Source: DATFCK01 sp045809745
Lineage (GTDB): Bacteria; Verrucomicrobiota; Verrucomicrobiia; Chthoniobacterales; UBA10450
Assembly: GCA_045809745.1 (NCBI GenBank)
Contig: JBJMXE010000091.1
Span: 3,039-67,038, forward strand
Direction: 5' to 3'
Length of the DNA stretch: 64,000 nt
A program made the position numbers and the translations under genes. Under the pieces are notes generated by a model. That model saw only the letters and a program-made list of their open reading frames with translations, was not told where the DNA came from and ran no database searches. Position 1 is the stretch's first letter; each line of letters starts with the position of its first letter. Below, in pieces: positions 8,605-15,825 of the stretch.

Positions 8605-9771
8605 CTAACCTTCGTCGCCCCCGTCATCACCACCACCGTCGTCTCCTCCATCATCGCCAGAGTCGTCCGCGCCATCGTCCACGTCGTCCATTCCTTCGTC
8701 GTCCGCGCTGTCTTCGACGCCGTCATCGTTAGCATCATCTTCCATGCTGTCGTTATCATCGGCAGCTGCGTCTTCATCGGTGTCCTCTTCGGCCGCGACC
8801 TCATCCTCCTCGGCGTCAGTCATCTCCACTTTCTCGTTAGCCGCGAAGTCGTCCTGACTATCAATGTCGGCGTCTGAAAGTGTGTCCTCGACATCAACGT
8901 CTTCGTAAACTTCCACCGGTGTGTCGGTGTAGACCCAATCGTACGACACCGGATCAGCCCATTCGTAGTAGTAGGTGTCGTACCAATCTACGTAGTTAAC
9001 CAGCGTCGCGTAGTCACCGCGCCAGTCTTTATCGACATAGTACTGATAGCCCCGGATAAGGCCGGCTTGAACATCCAGCAGGTAAAGTGCAGCGAGGTAA
9101 GTATCGAGCGTCACTGGATCGTTCACGATCTTATCAGCCTGTTTTTCGATCTCACCTAGGCCTTTCTCCAGCGCCTTGTCCTTTGTCGCACTGGCCTGGA
9201 GCTTGTTGATCTTCCCTAACAGCTCTTTCTGTTTCGCCTTGATCTTCTCAAACGCTGCCTTTTCTTCGGCCGTTAACGGGCCGCCTTTTTTCTTCCGGGC
9301 GGCTTCCTTTGAAAAATCCTGCCGCAGCGCGGAAAGCGCGTGATCGAGCGTTCTGCCACTTTCGATCACCGCCTTGTTCTTCGAGTCGGTCAACTGCCAG
9401 TTAACCTTCAGCTCCTCGCCCGCTTTCCGGGCACCCTCCACTCCCTTGAAAAAATCGTTCGTTTTGGCTGACAACCCCTTATCTGCTGTCTTCAGATTCT
9501 TGGCGACAGACTGCGCCGATTTCCAAAATGGTTTGTTTTTCGCCGTGCTCGGATCAAGCCCGTTGTCGGCACGAGCATCTTTTACCATTGCCGCCAGCGC
9601 TTTCCGGGCGTCGTGAAGCAAAGTTTTAGCGTCAGCTTTTGTGGTGGGATGCTTTTTGGCCGGTTTTGCCGCAGTTTTGGCGGCAGGCGGCGCTTTGGTG
9701 GGTGTGACTGCCTTGGCGATGGCGAACCAAGTCAGCGAGAGGCAGAGCAGGATGGCGGTGAGACGCTTCAT
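8605..9771 (-). CDS. Secreted, charge-polarised protein of unknown function
   Basis: The product has 388 residues. It begins with a signal peptide (MKRLTAILLCLSLTWFAIAKA), followed by a Lys/Ala/Pro-rich linker (25-50), then a Lys-rich helical region (50-230) with heptad-like spacing. Next comes a Tyr/Trp/Asp-rich segment near 235-290, then a tail of about 100 residues made almost entirely of Asp, Glu, Gly, Ala and Ser. The basic half and strongly acidic tail suggest polyelectrolyte behaviour, such as calcium, DNA or polysaccharide binding in the periplasm or outside the cell. No enzymatic motif is visible. It stands alone, convergent with the SnoaL-like gene. Confidence 0.6.
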   Translation of the reverse strand: MKRLTAILLCLSLTWFAIAKAVTPTKAPPAAKTAAKPAKKHPTTKADAKTLLHDARKALAAMVKDARADNGLDPSTAKNKPFWKSAQSVAKNLKTADKGLSAKTNDFFKGVEGARKAGEELKVNWQLTDSKNKAVIESGRTLDHALSALRQDFSKEAARKKKGGPLTAEEKAAFEKIKAKQKELLGKINKLQASATKDKALEKGLGEIEKQADKIVNDPVTLDTYLAALYLLDVQAGLIRGYQYYVDKDWRGDYATLVNYVDWYDTYYYEWADPVSYDWVYTDTPVEVYEDVDVEDTLSDADIDSQDDFAANEKVEMTDAEEDEVAAEEDTDEDAAADDNDSMEDDANDDGVEDSADDEGMDDVDDGADDSGDDGGDDGGGDDGGDEG

Positions 9772-9902
9772 AAGCCGGTGAGGCTGAGGCGCTCAACATT
9801 TATGTCAATGGTATTCGTTTGATCGTGTGCTGTAACCCGGCAATGCGCGTTAGCCGGAGTAACGCACCGGGCGTAGCCGAACAGATCAACTTACTTCGTG
9901 TA

Positions 9903-9916
9903 CTATATATAGAGAG
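9903..9916 (+). promoter_or_regulatory. TATATATA palindrome shared with the OprB operon upstream region
   Basis: CTATATATAGAGAG lies in the spacer 9772-9960. Its exact reverse complement occurs at 25285-25298, upstream of the porin operon. The inner CTATATATAG is a perfect palindrome. It could be a regulator site or an AT-rich promoter element; two intergenic copies are little evidence. Confidence 0.3.
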
Positions 9917-9960
9917 AAAGCGACGCAAGACCGGTCGGCCGACAGGAACAGTGACGCAAT

Positions 9961-11004
9961 TCAGTGGTCAGCGTTTTTCCGCGCGGTCAGCACGATCTCT
10001 TCTCCGAGTTCTGGCCGAAACAGCACTAATAATCGGCCGAAAATTTCAAAGACCAATGCGCGGACGGAAATCATCGACAGCATGGTCGCGTTATGAGTCG
10101 CCTTTTTTCCGACATTTCGCATGGCTGCACTCATGCCGAGGGCATACCACGCGCTTCGGTTCGTTGTTCGCATTTGTGTTACTTCAAACCCAGTGCTTGC
10201 GGTTAGCTGTTGGAGACCGCGCGGGGTGAAGAGCTGCAAGTGCCGCGGCGTTTCCAATCCACGCCAGAATCTTTTGTAATGTCGGTGGCCCCATCCGCCT
10301 GCATTTGGTGTGACGATCACGAGTTCGCCACCAGACGCGAGTAGTCGGTGGCATTCAAGGAGAAGGGTTCGGGGCTCCTTGAGGTGCTCCATTACGTGGC
10401 CCATGTAAATGGCGTCGAAACTCTTGTCGGTTAGACCTAAATCACGAACATCGCTGCCGTAGCAGGTAAGACCCTGTGCCTGCGCTTTTGCGACGCACGC
10501 GGGGTCAAACTCAATTCCGGCAACAACCCATCCCTGTGTCCGCATTTTTTCCAGCAGGGCTCCGCTGCCCGATCCGATTTCCAGAAGACGCGCGCCTTTG
10601 CCGCGGGCAGCCAGGAACATCGCGTCACCCGCAATTGCATCCACGCCGGCCGGATGCAGAAACGCCAGGGGAGCGAGAATCCGCCACCATTTCGGGCCGA
10701 CGTTGTGCCGATACCCGTATTGCGCCTGGAGATACCCGTGCTTGATTGGACGGTACAGCGCCCGCAGCAATTGCGCGGCGGATCGCCGCTCCGGCGCCGG
10801 CGGATCCAGATGAGTGTGATAAAATTCGTAACTCCTGGTGAGATCGCGTGGAATCGGATCCAACCAAACCGTTCCGCAAGGCGTGCTACAGGATCGGTAA
10901 GTCCACAATCCCTGCGTGCCAAACAGCGCATCGCGAAGCCCGCGGTAAAGTAAGGTTCCGGTGGCGCCGCAAACCGGGCACGACGGAACCGGAATCGTTT
11001 CCAC
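9961..11004 (-). CDS. Class I SAM-dependent methyltransferase with N-terminal zinc-binding motif
   Basis: The product has 347 residues. The N-terminus holds two cysteine pairs, C9-x2-C12 and C39-x3-C43, which probably bind zinc. The Rossmann methyltransferase core begins with LLEIGSGSGALLEK (motif I from about 140), continues with the acidic end of strand 2 in GIEFDP, and has DAIYMGHVMEHLKEP, typical of Methyltransf_11/UbiE-like enzymes. Proteins with this ribbon-plus-methyltransferase layout often modify sugars or lipids in cell-envelope synthesis, but the substrate is not visible here. The gene is isolated between repeat-rich spacers. Confidence 0.75.
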   Translation of the reverse strand: METIPVPSCPVCGATGTLLYRGLRDALFGTQGLWTYRSCSTPCGTVWLDPIPRDLTRSYEFYHTHLDPPAPERRSAAQLLRALYRPIKHGYLQAQYGYRHNVGPKWWRILAPLAFLHPAGVDAIAGDAMFLAARGKGARLLEIGSGSGALLEKMRTQGWVVAGIEFDPACVAKAQAQGLTCYGSDVRDLGLTDKSFDAIYMGHVMEHLKEPRTLLLECHRLLASGGELVIVTPNAGGWGHRHYKRFWRGLETPRHLQLFTPRGLQQLTASTGFEVTQMRTTNRSAWYALGMSAAMRNVGKKATHNATMLSMISVRALVFEIFGRLLVLFRPELGEEIVLTARKNADH

Positions 11005-11283
11005 TGTCTCACATTTTGCCTTTTTCGGTCACAGCAGTCCCGTTCTTTTTTGCGGGGAGTGCCTGCGCGATTCGAACAGAGCGCATACTAATTCCTCGCT
11101 TTGCTGCCAGTCTGAGAGAGAGCGTCGACTGCCGCCGCTGGACTAGGTGCGTGGAGTGAAGGAAGGGCCACGAACCAGAAATACATCCGGCTGCGGTCTG
11201 TTCTCGTGTTCCGCAAACCACTTGGCGGAGGCATCAAATACACACGGCAGTCATGGCCGCTCCGTGGGCGCGGACCCCGCCTG

Positions 11284-11390
11284 TGTCATTTCGACCGAGT
11301 GGAGAGATTTCTTGATCTAAATTCCTCGCCGCGCTCGCCAGATGGTGAGAGATGACTTCCCGCGGCCGCGGGACTCGACATCACAATATT
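11284..11390 (+). repeat. MITE/REP-like dispersed element, copy 1
   Basis: The element opens TGTCATTTCGACCGAGTGG, continues with CCTCGCCGCGCTCGCCAGA, then the perfect 14-bp palindrome CCCGCGGCCGCGGG, and ends ACTCGACATCACA. Copies 2 and 3 (11650-11750, 13350-13410) share this order. It has no coding capacity. Confidence 0.6.
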
Positions 11391-11464
11391 CTTATTGTGT
11401 CGCTATGGTTGGTGACGTCCGATTGCTCTTTCCGGAGCGATCTAACTGAAGCACCACTCCGACC

Positions 11465-11569
11465 ATGTTTGCGTTCTTCTCCAATCGAGCCGGCTGTCTC
11501 GGGTCTGTCGTAGTCTCGATCATCGGTACGATCATCCTGACTCTGCTATTGCGCGGCTGTCATGGTTAG
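11465..11569 (+). CDS. Small single-pass membrane protein (34 residues)
   Basis: The ATG at 11465 opens 34 codons ending at TAG 11567-11569. The peptide begins MFAFFSNRAGCLGS, runs into a strongly hydrophobic helix (VVVSIIGTIILTLLL) and ends RGCHG. The order short head, G-C-x-G-S, hydrophobic helix, R-G-C matches a pattern I recognise from small bacterial membrane proteins of unknown role. It sits between two dispersed repeats and is in none of them. The upstream ribosome-binding site is weak. The two cysteines flank the helix on opposite sides of the membrane. I infer a real gene from its amino-acid pattern; expression is unproven. Confidence 0.55.
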   Translation: MFAFFSNRAGCLGSVVVSIIGTIILTLLLRGCHG

Positions 11570-11649
11570 TGCCGCGGTTGCGGGCACATCTCAGCGACCC
11601 AAAAGGGCATTACGAACCGGTGAACGGTACCGGATTCTGCAACGCTCTT

Positions 11650-11750
11650 TGTCATTTCGGCCGGAGTGGACACATCTCTTCTTCTAAATTCCTCGCTCCG
11701 CTCGCCAGAGAGTGAGATGTCTTCCCGCGGCCACGGGACTCGAGATAACA
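11650..11750 (+). repeat. MITE/REP-like dispersed element, copy 2
   Basis: It opens TGTCATTTCGGCCGGAGTGG, continues with CCTCGCTCCGCTCGCCAGA, then CCCGCGGCCACGGG (one mismatch in the palindrome) and ACTCGAGATAACA. It has the same orientation as copy 1, about 366 bases away. Confidence 0.6.
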
Positions 11751-11840
11751 AACAATTGGATGCGGTGGGGACACTCGCCATCGAGCACGACGATTTAAAC
11801 TCAGTCTGTTCAAACTCAACCGATTGCCTGTAGCTACACA

Positions 11841-13319
11841 ATGTCCTTAATCCGAAAATCGACGGTGATGATGCTTTGCCTCGGCGGCGCCGTGATGCTG
11901 ATCAGCGCCTTCGTTAGCCGGCGCACTGTAGCCCAAGGTTCTCCAGGGCCGACGGTAAGGTTAAAGCCTTGTCATATCGAAGACGTCAAGCAGGAGTTGC
12001 TCTGCGGGACGTACCAAGTATTTGAGAACCGCCGAACCCGATCCGGGAGAAAATTGCCGCTGAAGATTGTCGTTATTCCGGCGCGGCACCGGCATCCGGA
12101 ACAAGGCCCAGTGTTCTATATGGCAGGCGGGCCCGGTGAATCCGCTACCGAACTGACCTCGTTGGTCGTGCAGTGGGGAGATGAAGAGGACCACGATGTA
12201 GTGCTGGTAGATGAACGCGGAACCGGCGCAGGCTATCAGCTCGATTGTCCGTCGAGGACATCCGATGAAAATCTGGATGAATACCTCAACGGACCGTTCG
12301 ATGCGATAGCCGCCAGATCATGTCGCGAAGACCTGTCTAAAAAGTTCGATCTGAGCCAATACAGCACGCCTAACTTCGCCGACGACATCGATGAGATCCG
12401 CGCCGCCATGGGCTATGACAAAATCAATCTGAACGGCGGCTCATTTGGAACATACGCAGCACAAATCTATATGCGCCGGCACACGGACCGGGTCCGGACC
12501 GCATATTTAACAAGCTTGGTGACGCTGTCGGAACGCGTGCCCCTGTACCACGCCCGTAATGCTCAAGCCGGGCTTGATCAGTTATTTCTGGAATGCGAAC
12601 AGGACGTCTCTTGCCGATCGGCCTACCCAAATTTGCGTCAAGATTTCGCTGCTATCATGAGGCAGTTGCGCGAAAAGCCGGCAACAACATTTGTGAAGCA
12701 CCCCGTTACCGGCGTGAAAACCGGGATTCATCTGACGGAGAGGGCGTTCGCGGATGCGTTGCGCACGATGATGTATCGCGAGTCGAGCGCTCGTGAAATA
12801 CCATTTCTGATCCACCAGGCTGCGGCTGGTGACCTCAGCAGATTCGCCGATGCAGCGGTGCAGTCGAGTCGGAATGTCTATTCTGGCGGCCGCATGGCGC
12901 TGCATTACTGCATTACCTGCAACGAGTTCGTGCGCCGGATCAAACCCGATGAAATTGATCAGGCTACCGCAGGAAGTTTCCTGGGATCGTGGCGTGTCCG
13001 CGATCAGATAGCAGCCTGTAAAGAATGGCCAACCACGGAACTGCCATCCGATTTCTTCGAGCCGTTCCGGTTAGAAGCTCCTGCTGTACTGGTCTCAGGT
13101 GCGGCGGATTCGGCTTCTCCGCCGAGTTGGGGAGAGGAAGCCAAATCATACATGCCGAATGCGATTCATGTCATCGTTCCCGGCGGAGCGCATACTCCGG
13201 AGAACGGATGTGTGCGAGCGATTCGACACGACTTATATCGCACCGGGACGAGCAAGGGGCTGGACACAAGCTGCATTGCAAAGATTCAGCCGTCGCCGTT
13301 TAAACTGCCTAACAAATAA
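11841..13319 (+). CDS. Exported alpha/beta-hydrolase, TAP-like (proline iminopeptidase type)
   Basis: The product has 492 residues with an N-terminal signal or anchor (hydrophobic MMLCLGGAVMLISAFV). It has the S33-family layout: oxyanion segment YMAGGPGES, nucleophile S201 in GGSFGTYAA, a long cap domain (about 240-400), and a C-terminal TAP-like part supplying D423 (SGAADSASPP) and H451 (PGGAHTPENGC). The triad is complete. Such enzymes remove N-terminal residues or small peptides, usually in the periplasm. Paired cysteines in the cap (DVSC, YCITC) suggest disulfides, in keeping with export. The gene has no operon partner and is flanked on both sides by copies of the CCCGCGGCCGCGGG repeat. 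Confidence 0.85.
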   Translation: MSLIRKSTVMMLCLGGAVMLISAFVSRRTVAQGSPGPTVRLKPCHIEDVKQELLCGTYQVFENRRTRSGRKLPLKIVVIPARHRHPEQGPVFYMAGGPGESATELTSLVVQWGDEEDHDVVLVDERGTGAGYQLDCPSRTSDENLDEYLNGPFDAIAARSCREDLSKKFDLSQYSTPNFADDIDEIRAAMGYDKINLNGGSFGTYAAQIYMRRHTDRVRTAYLTSLVTLSERVPLYHARNAQAGLDQLFLECEQDVSCRSAYPNLRQDFAAIMRQLREKPATTFVKHPVTGVKTGIHLTERAFADALRTMMYRESSAREIPFLIHQAAAGDLSRFADAAVQSSRNVYSGGRMALHYCITCNEFVRRIKPDEIDQATAGSFLGSWRVRDQIAACKEWPTTELPSDFFEPFRLEAPAVLVSGAADSASPPSWGEEAKSYMPNAIHVIVPGGAHTPENGCVRAIRHDLYRTGTSKGLDTSCIAKIQPSPFKLPNK

Positions 13320-13349
13320 TTTAGCTGAAGCGGGCAAGACTGGGCGGTG

Positions 13350-13410
13350 ATTCCTCGCTGCGCTCGCCAGAATGAGGGATGTCTTCCCGCGGCCGCGGGA
13401 CTCGACTAAT
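13350..13410 (+). repeat. MITE/REP-like dispersed element, copy 3 (left end missing)
   Basis: It keeps the right two thirds of copies 1 and 2: CCTCGCTGCGCTCGCCAGA, GATGTC, the perfect palindrome CCCGCGGCCGCGGG, and ACTCGAC. The left TGTCATTTCG end is absent. Confidence 0.55.
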
Positions 13411-13510
13411 GCAAGATGGATGCACCACGGATGAATAGCCAAACCAGGACGCAACAATCTGGCCATGTGATTTGTCTGGCGAATTGAGGACTGCCAAAGA
13501 TAATCCCGCC

Positions 13511-14317
13511 ATGAAGCAGCTACCAGGCTTTTGGATAATCCTCCTACTGAGCTCCTCGTTTGCGATCGCCGCCACGGTAAAAGTGACCGTCGCCCTGTCC
13601 GCCGCGCCTCAAGACAACCCCGTTAGTGCGTTCAGCGCCGACACACCGAAGATCTACGCGATGTTTAAGACCGAGGGAGTCAGCTCCGGCACGAAGCTCA
13701 AAGCGGTGCTGATTGCTGAAGATGTTGGCGATGCGGCGCCTGCGAACACAGTGGTGCTCGATAAAACGTTGGATCTGAATGAAGACACCAGTGACGGCGC
13801 GTTTAACTTCAGCAAACCAGATAAAGGATGGCCGGTGGGCAAATATCGCGTTGAGTTTTACGCTAACGACACGCTGGCGACGAAAGCCGCCTTCACAATC
13901 GAGGGAGACAAGAACGCGGGCTCATCGAAGCAAGCTGGAGCGCCCCAGCCAGTCCCGGATAAAGAGGAGCTGGCGTCAATGACAGATGCTTCGATCACCG
14001 AGTTCGGTGAGGCCATCAAGGAGAAGGACTTTTCCGGATTCTATCTCGATATAGCTGAGCTCTGGCAGAAACAGACCACGGCGGAAAAGCTGGCTGACAC
14101 ATTCAAGGAGTTCTACGGCAAAGATATCGATTTGCCGGCAGCGATCGAAGGAAAGGAACCGGTGTTCGACAAGCCGGCGGCGATCAATTCCGACGGTGTG
14201 CTGGTAGTGCAGGGTTATTATCCGACTGCGCCTAACCGAATCGTATTTCAGCTGAAGTACCTAAACGAAGAAGACGAGTGGAAGCTGATGGGAATTGATG
14301 TAAACCTGAAAAAGTGA
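13511..14317 (+). CDS. Secreted protein of unknown function
   Basis: The product has 268 residues. The signal peptide runs MKQLPGFWIILLLSSSFAIAA. Residues about 22-130 form a beta-rich, Ig-like domain (PKIYAMFKTEG, GKYRVEFYANDTLAT). A Gly/Ser/Pro linker follows, then a C-terminal alpha+beta domain from about 150 with MTDASITEFGEAIKEKDFSGFY and the closing strand WKLMGIDVNL. That second part resembles small NTF2/DUF4864-like periplasmic domains, but I cannot assign it. The ATG at 13511 starts the signal peptide; an in-frame start 13 codons earlier would spoil it. Confidence 0.6.
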   Translation: MKQLPGFWIILLLSSSFAIAATVKVTVALSAAPQDNPVSAFSADTPKIYAMFKTEGVSSGTKLKAVLIAEDVGDAAPANTVVLDKTLDLNEDTSDGAFNFSKPDKGWPVGKYRVEFYANDTLATKAAFTIEGDKNAGSSKQAGAPQPVPDKEELASMTDASITEFGEAIKEKDFSGFYLDIAELWQKQTTAEKLADTFKEFYGKDIDLPAAIEGKEPVFDKPAAINSDGVLVVQGYYPTAPNRIVFQLKYLNEEDEWKLMGIDVNLKK

Positions 14318-14405
14318 TCGGCGCCCGCTAGCATGGGACCGGGACTGAATAGTCGGTCGGGCCATAGTACACAATAATACCGGGGACCAGCCGAGGTTGG
14401 CGCAA

Positions 14406-15155
14406 TCATCGCTCGGTAAGAAAGTAATCGGCTAACTGGCGAAGCTCGTTAGCGTTCAGGTCAGAAACGGCCCAAAATTCCATCTGCTGTTTTCTCCATC
14501 GAATCACATTATAGCCGCGGCGTGTCAGCGCGGTCGGTGAGAGATCAACCTCCCCTGGTGCGGGGGCGATCAGCACATTGATTGGATGCTGATTCCGGCG
14601 ATAAACCAAGGCCGCCACGGTCTTGCCGTGCAAGTAGTCGAGTCGGCCACCCACCAGCGGAAAACCTTGGGCCGAAAAATCGCGTACTTCCGGCGCGAAA
14701 TCGACCTTTCCGTTGAACCACGGTTTGACGGTATGTTGATCGGACGATGGAACATCAACCAGATGTGTCGCCAACAGTGACCGCACATGATCAGAAATGA
14801 CATCTTCGACGATCGTGTTTCCGCCAACGCGAGAATTCTGAAAAAGTAGAAAGCTGACGAGCAATAGTGCCGTTGCCAGGGAGAAGCTGGCCAAGCCGAA
14901 CCAGCTGGCGGCGTTTTCGCCTGCTTCTTTTTCTGCGTGTCGTAAGGCCTTTCGCACGCTCTTGCGCAGACGTGCTGGCGCAGCGAATGCCGGCGCTGTG
15001 TCAGTTAGGCTTTTTTGTAACGCCCGGATCCGCAGTTCGACCGCTCGGCATTCCTCACAATCGCGCAGGTGCTCCTCCACGCCGCGGGCGTTGGCAGCGT
15101 CTAACTCGTTATCGAGATAAGGATGAATCAGCTCCGCAACTTCCTGGTGGTTCAT
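14406..15155 (-). CDS. Zinc-type anti-sigma factor, single-pass membrane protein
   Basis: The product has 249 residues. The N-terminal anti-sigma domain contains the zinc motif H29-x3-C33-x2-C36, as in the RsrA/ChrR-type ZAS family. One membrane helix near 85-105 separates it from a periplasmic sensor domain that ends in a DUF4367-like fold (GYNVIRWRKQQMEFWAVSDL). It would hold the adjacent sigma factor at the membrane and release it on a signal. Its ATG abuts the sigma stop codon with no intervening base, so the two are translationally coupled. Zinc/thiol chemistry suggests a redox or metal cue, but the periplasmic domain could sense something else. Confidence 0.88.
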   Translation of the reverse strand: MNHQEVAELIHPYLDNELDAANARGVEEHLRDCEECRAVELRIRALQKSLTDTAPAFAAPARLRKSVRKALRHAEKEAGENAASWFGLASFSLATALLLVSFLLFQNSRVGGNTIVEDVISDHVRSLLATHLVDVPSSDQHTVKPWFNGKVDFAPEVRDFSAQGFPLVGGRLDYLHGKTVAALVYRRNQHPINVLIAPAPGEVDLSPTALTRRGYNVIRWRKQQMEFWAVSDLNANELRQLADYFLTER

Positions 15156-15695
15156 CTACATCCCTTCGCGGTAAACGTTGGCCAAAATCCGCGCCAGCTG
15201 AGCTCGGGCCCGCGCCAGACGCGACATGACTGTGCCGACCGGCACGCTGGCGATCTCCGCAATCTCCTTATAGGAGCAATCTTCCAGTTCGCGCAGAGTG
15301 ATGACTTCGCGGAATTCGGGAGGCAATTGATCGATCGCGGCGCGAACGGCCGCTCGATCGTAGACAAGGTCACTCGCGGAGCCGCTGACTTCGGCAGTAG
15401 CACCTTCGGGACTGTGCAGTTCTTCATCAAATACCACATGACTTTGGTGCCCCTGCGTTTCCTTCATTGCGGTGAAAGCCGTGTTTCGCACGATTCGCAA
15501 AAACCAGGCGCGGCTGTTTTGGCCGCGGAAGGCGTCGAAAAATCGGAAGGCCCTTAGCATTGCCTCCTGCACTGCATCCTCGGCATCGTGCTCGTTTCGT
15601 AAAAGGAACCGGGCCAGGCTGAACGCCGCATCGAGATGCGGCAAGATCTCGCGCTCGAATTCCGTTCGGCGCGTTGCCCGGGTAAATCCAATCAC
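15156..15695 (-). CDS. ECF RNA polymerase sigma factor
   Basis: The product has 179 residues. Region 2 spans roughly 20-90 with the core-binding EHDAEDAVQEAMLRAFRFFDAF; region 4 spans 115-175 with LPPEFREVITLRELEDCSYKEIAEIASVPVGTVMSRLARAR split across its helix-turn-helix. There is no region 3, as expected for ECF sigmas. Translation starts at GTG (15693-15695). The following anti-sigma gene begins directly at its stop. Its own promoter probably contains the GGAATAAA -35 element read leftwards from 15750, which would give autoregulation. Confidence 0.92.
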   Translation of the reverse strand: MIGFTRATRRTEFEREILPHLDAAFSLARFLLRNEHDAEDAVQEAMLRAFRFFDAFRGQNSRAWFLRIVRNTAFTAMKETQGHQSHVVFDEELHSPEGATAEVSGSASDLVYDRAAVRAAIDQLPPEFREVITLRELEDCSYKEIAEIASVPVGTVMSRLARARAQLARILANVYREGM

Positions 15696-15739
15696 GATTC
15701 GGTTCTTTCATTCATAAGGAACAAGACTGCAGCGCCGGC

Positions 15740-15787
15740 CGGTTTATTCCCGCATTTCAATAAAAGTTTTCGGCCGGGAATAAACCG
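15740..15787. promoter_or_regulatory. Mirrored pair of ECF-type promoters
   Basis: CGGTTTATTCCCG (15740-15752) and CGGGAATAAACCG (15775-15787) are perfect 13-bp inverted repeats 22 bases apart, between the divergent sigma and metallophosphoesterase genes. Each carries GGAATAAA, a typical ECF -35 element. Rightwards, a 17-base spacer leads to CGTAGT (15802-15807), a plausible -10, then the ATG at 15826. Leftwards, a 17-base spacer leads to CTTGTT, then the sigma start at 15695. The arrangement predicts that the sigma factor activates both itself and the phosphoesterase operon. Confidence 0.75.
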
Positions 15788-15825
15788 CCTCCTAGCCGAG
15801 TCGTAGTCGGCGAAGGAACAAACAT

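Larger units (their letters stand above)
11005..11840. other. Long spacer with two dispersed repeats and one small ORF
   Basis: This 836-base stretch separates two divergently oriented genes. It contains two copies of a dispersed element (11284-11390 and 11650-11750) and a 34-codon membrane-protein ORF at 11465-11569. The inverted word ACAATA/TATTGT around 11385-11400 may be a small hairpin. I see no other credible gene. Confidence 0.5.

Noticed and set aside
11030..11090. tRNA-like sequence GCGATTCGAAC
   Set aside because: It resembles a T-loop, but no acceptor, D or anticodon stems fold around it.
15697..15825. Riboswitch between the divergent sigma and phosphoesterase genes
   Set aside because: The inverted repeat is better explained as two promoters; the spacer is too short for two leaders and no known aptamer core is visible.
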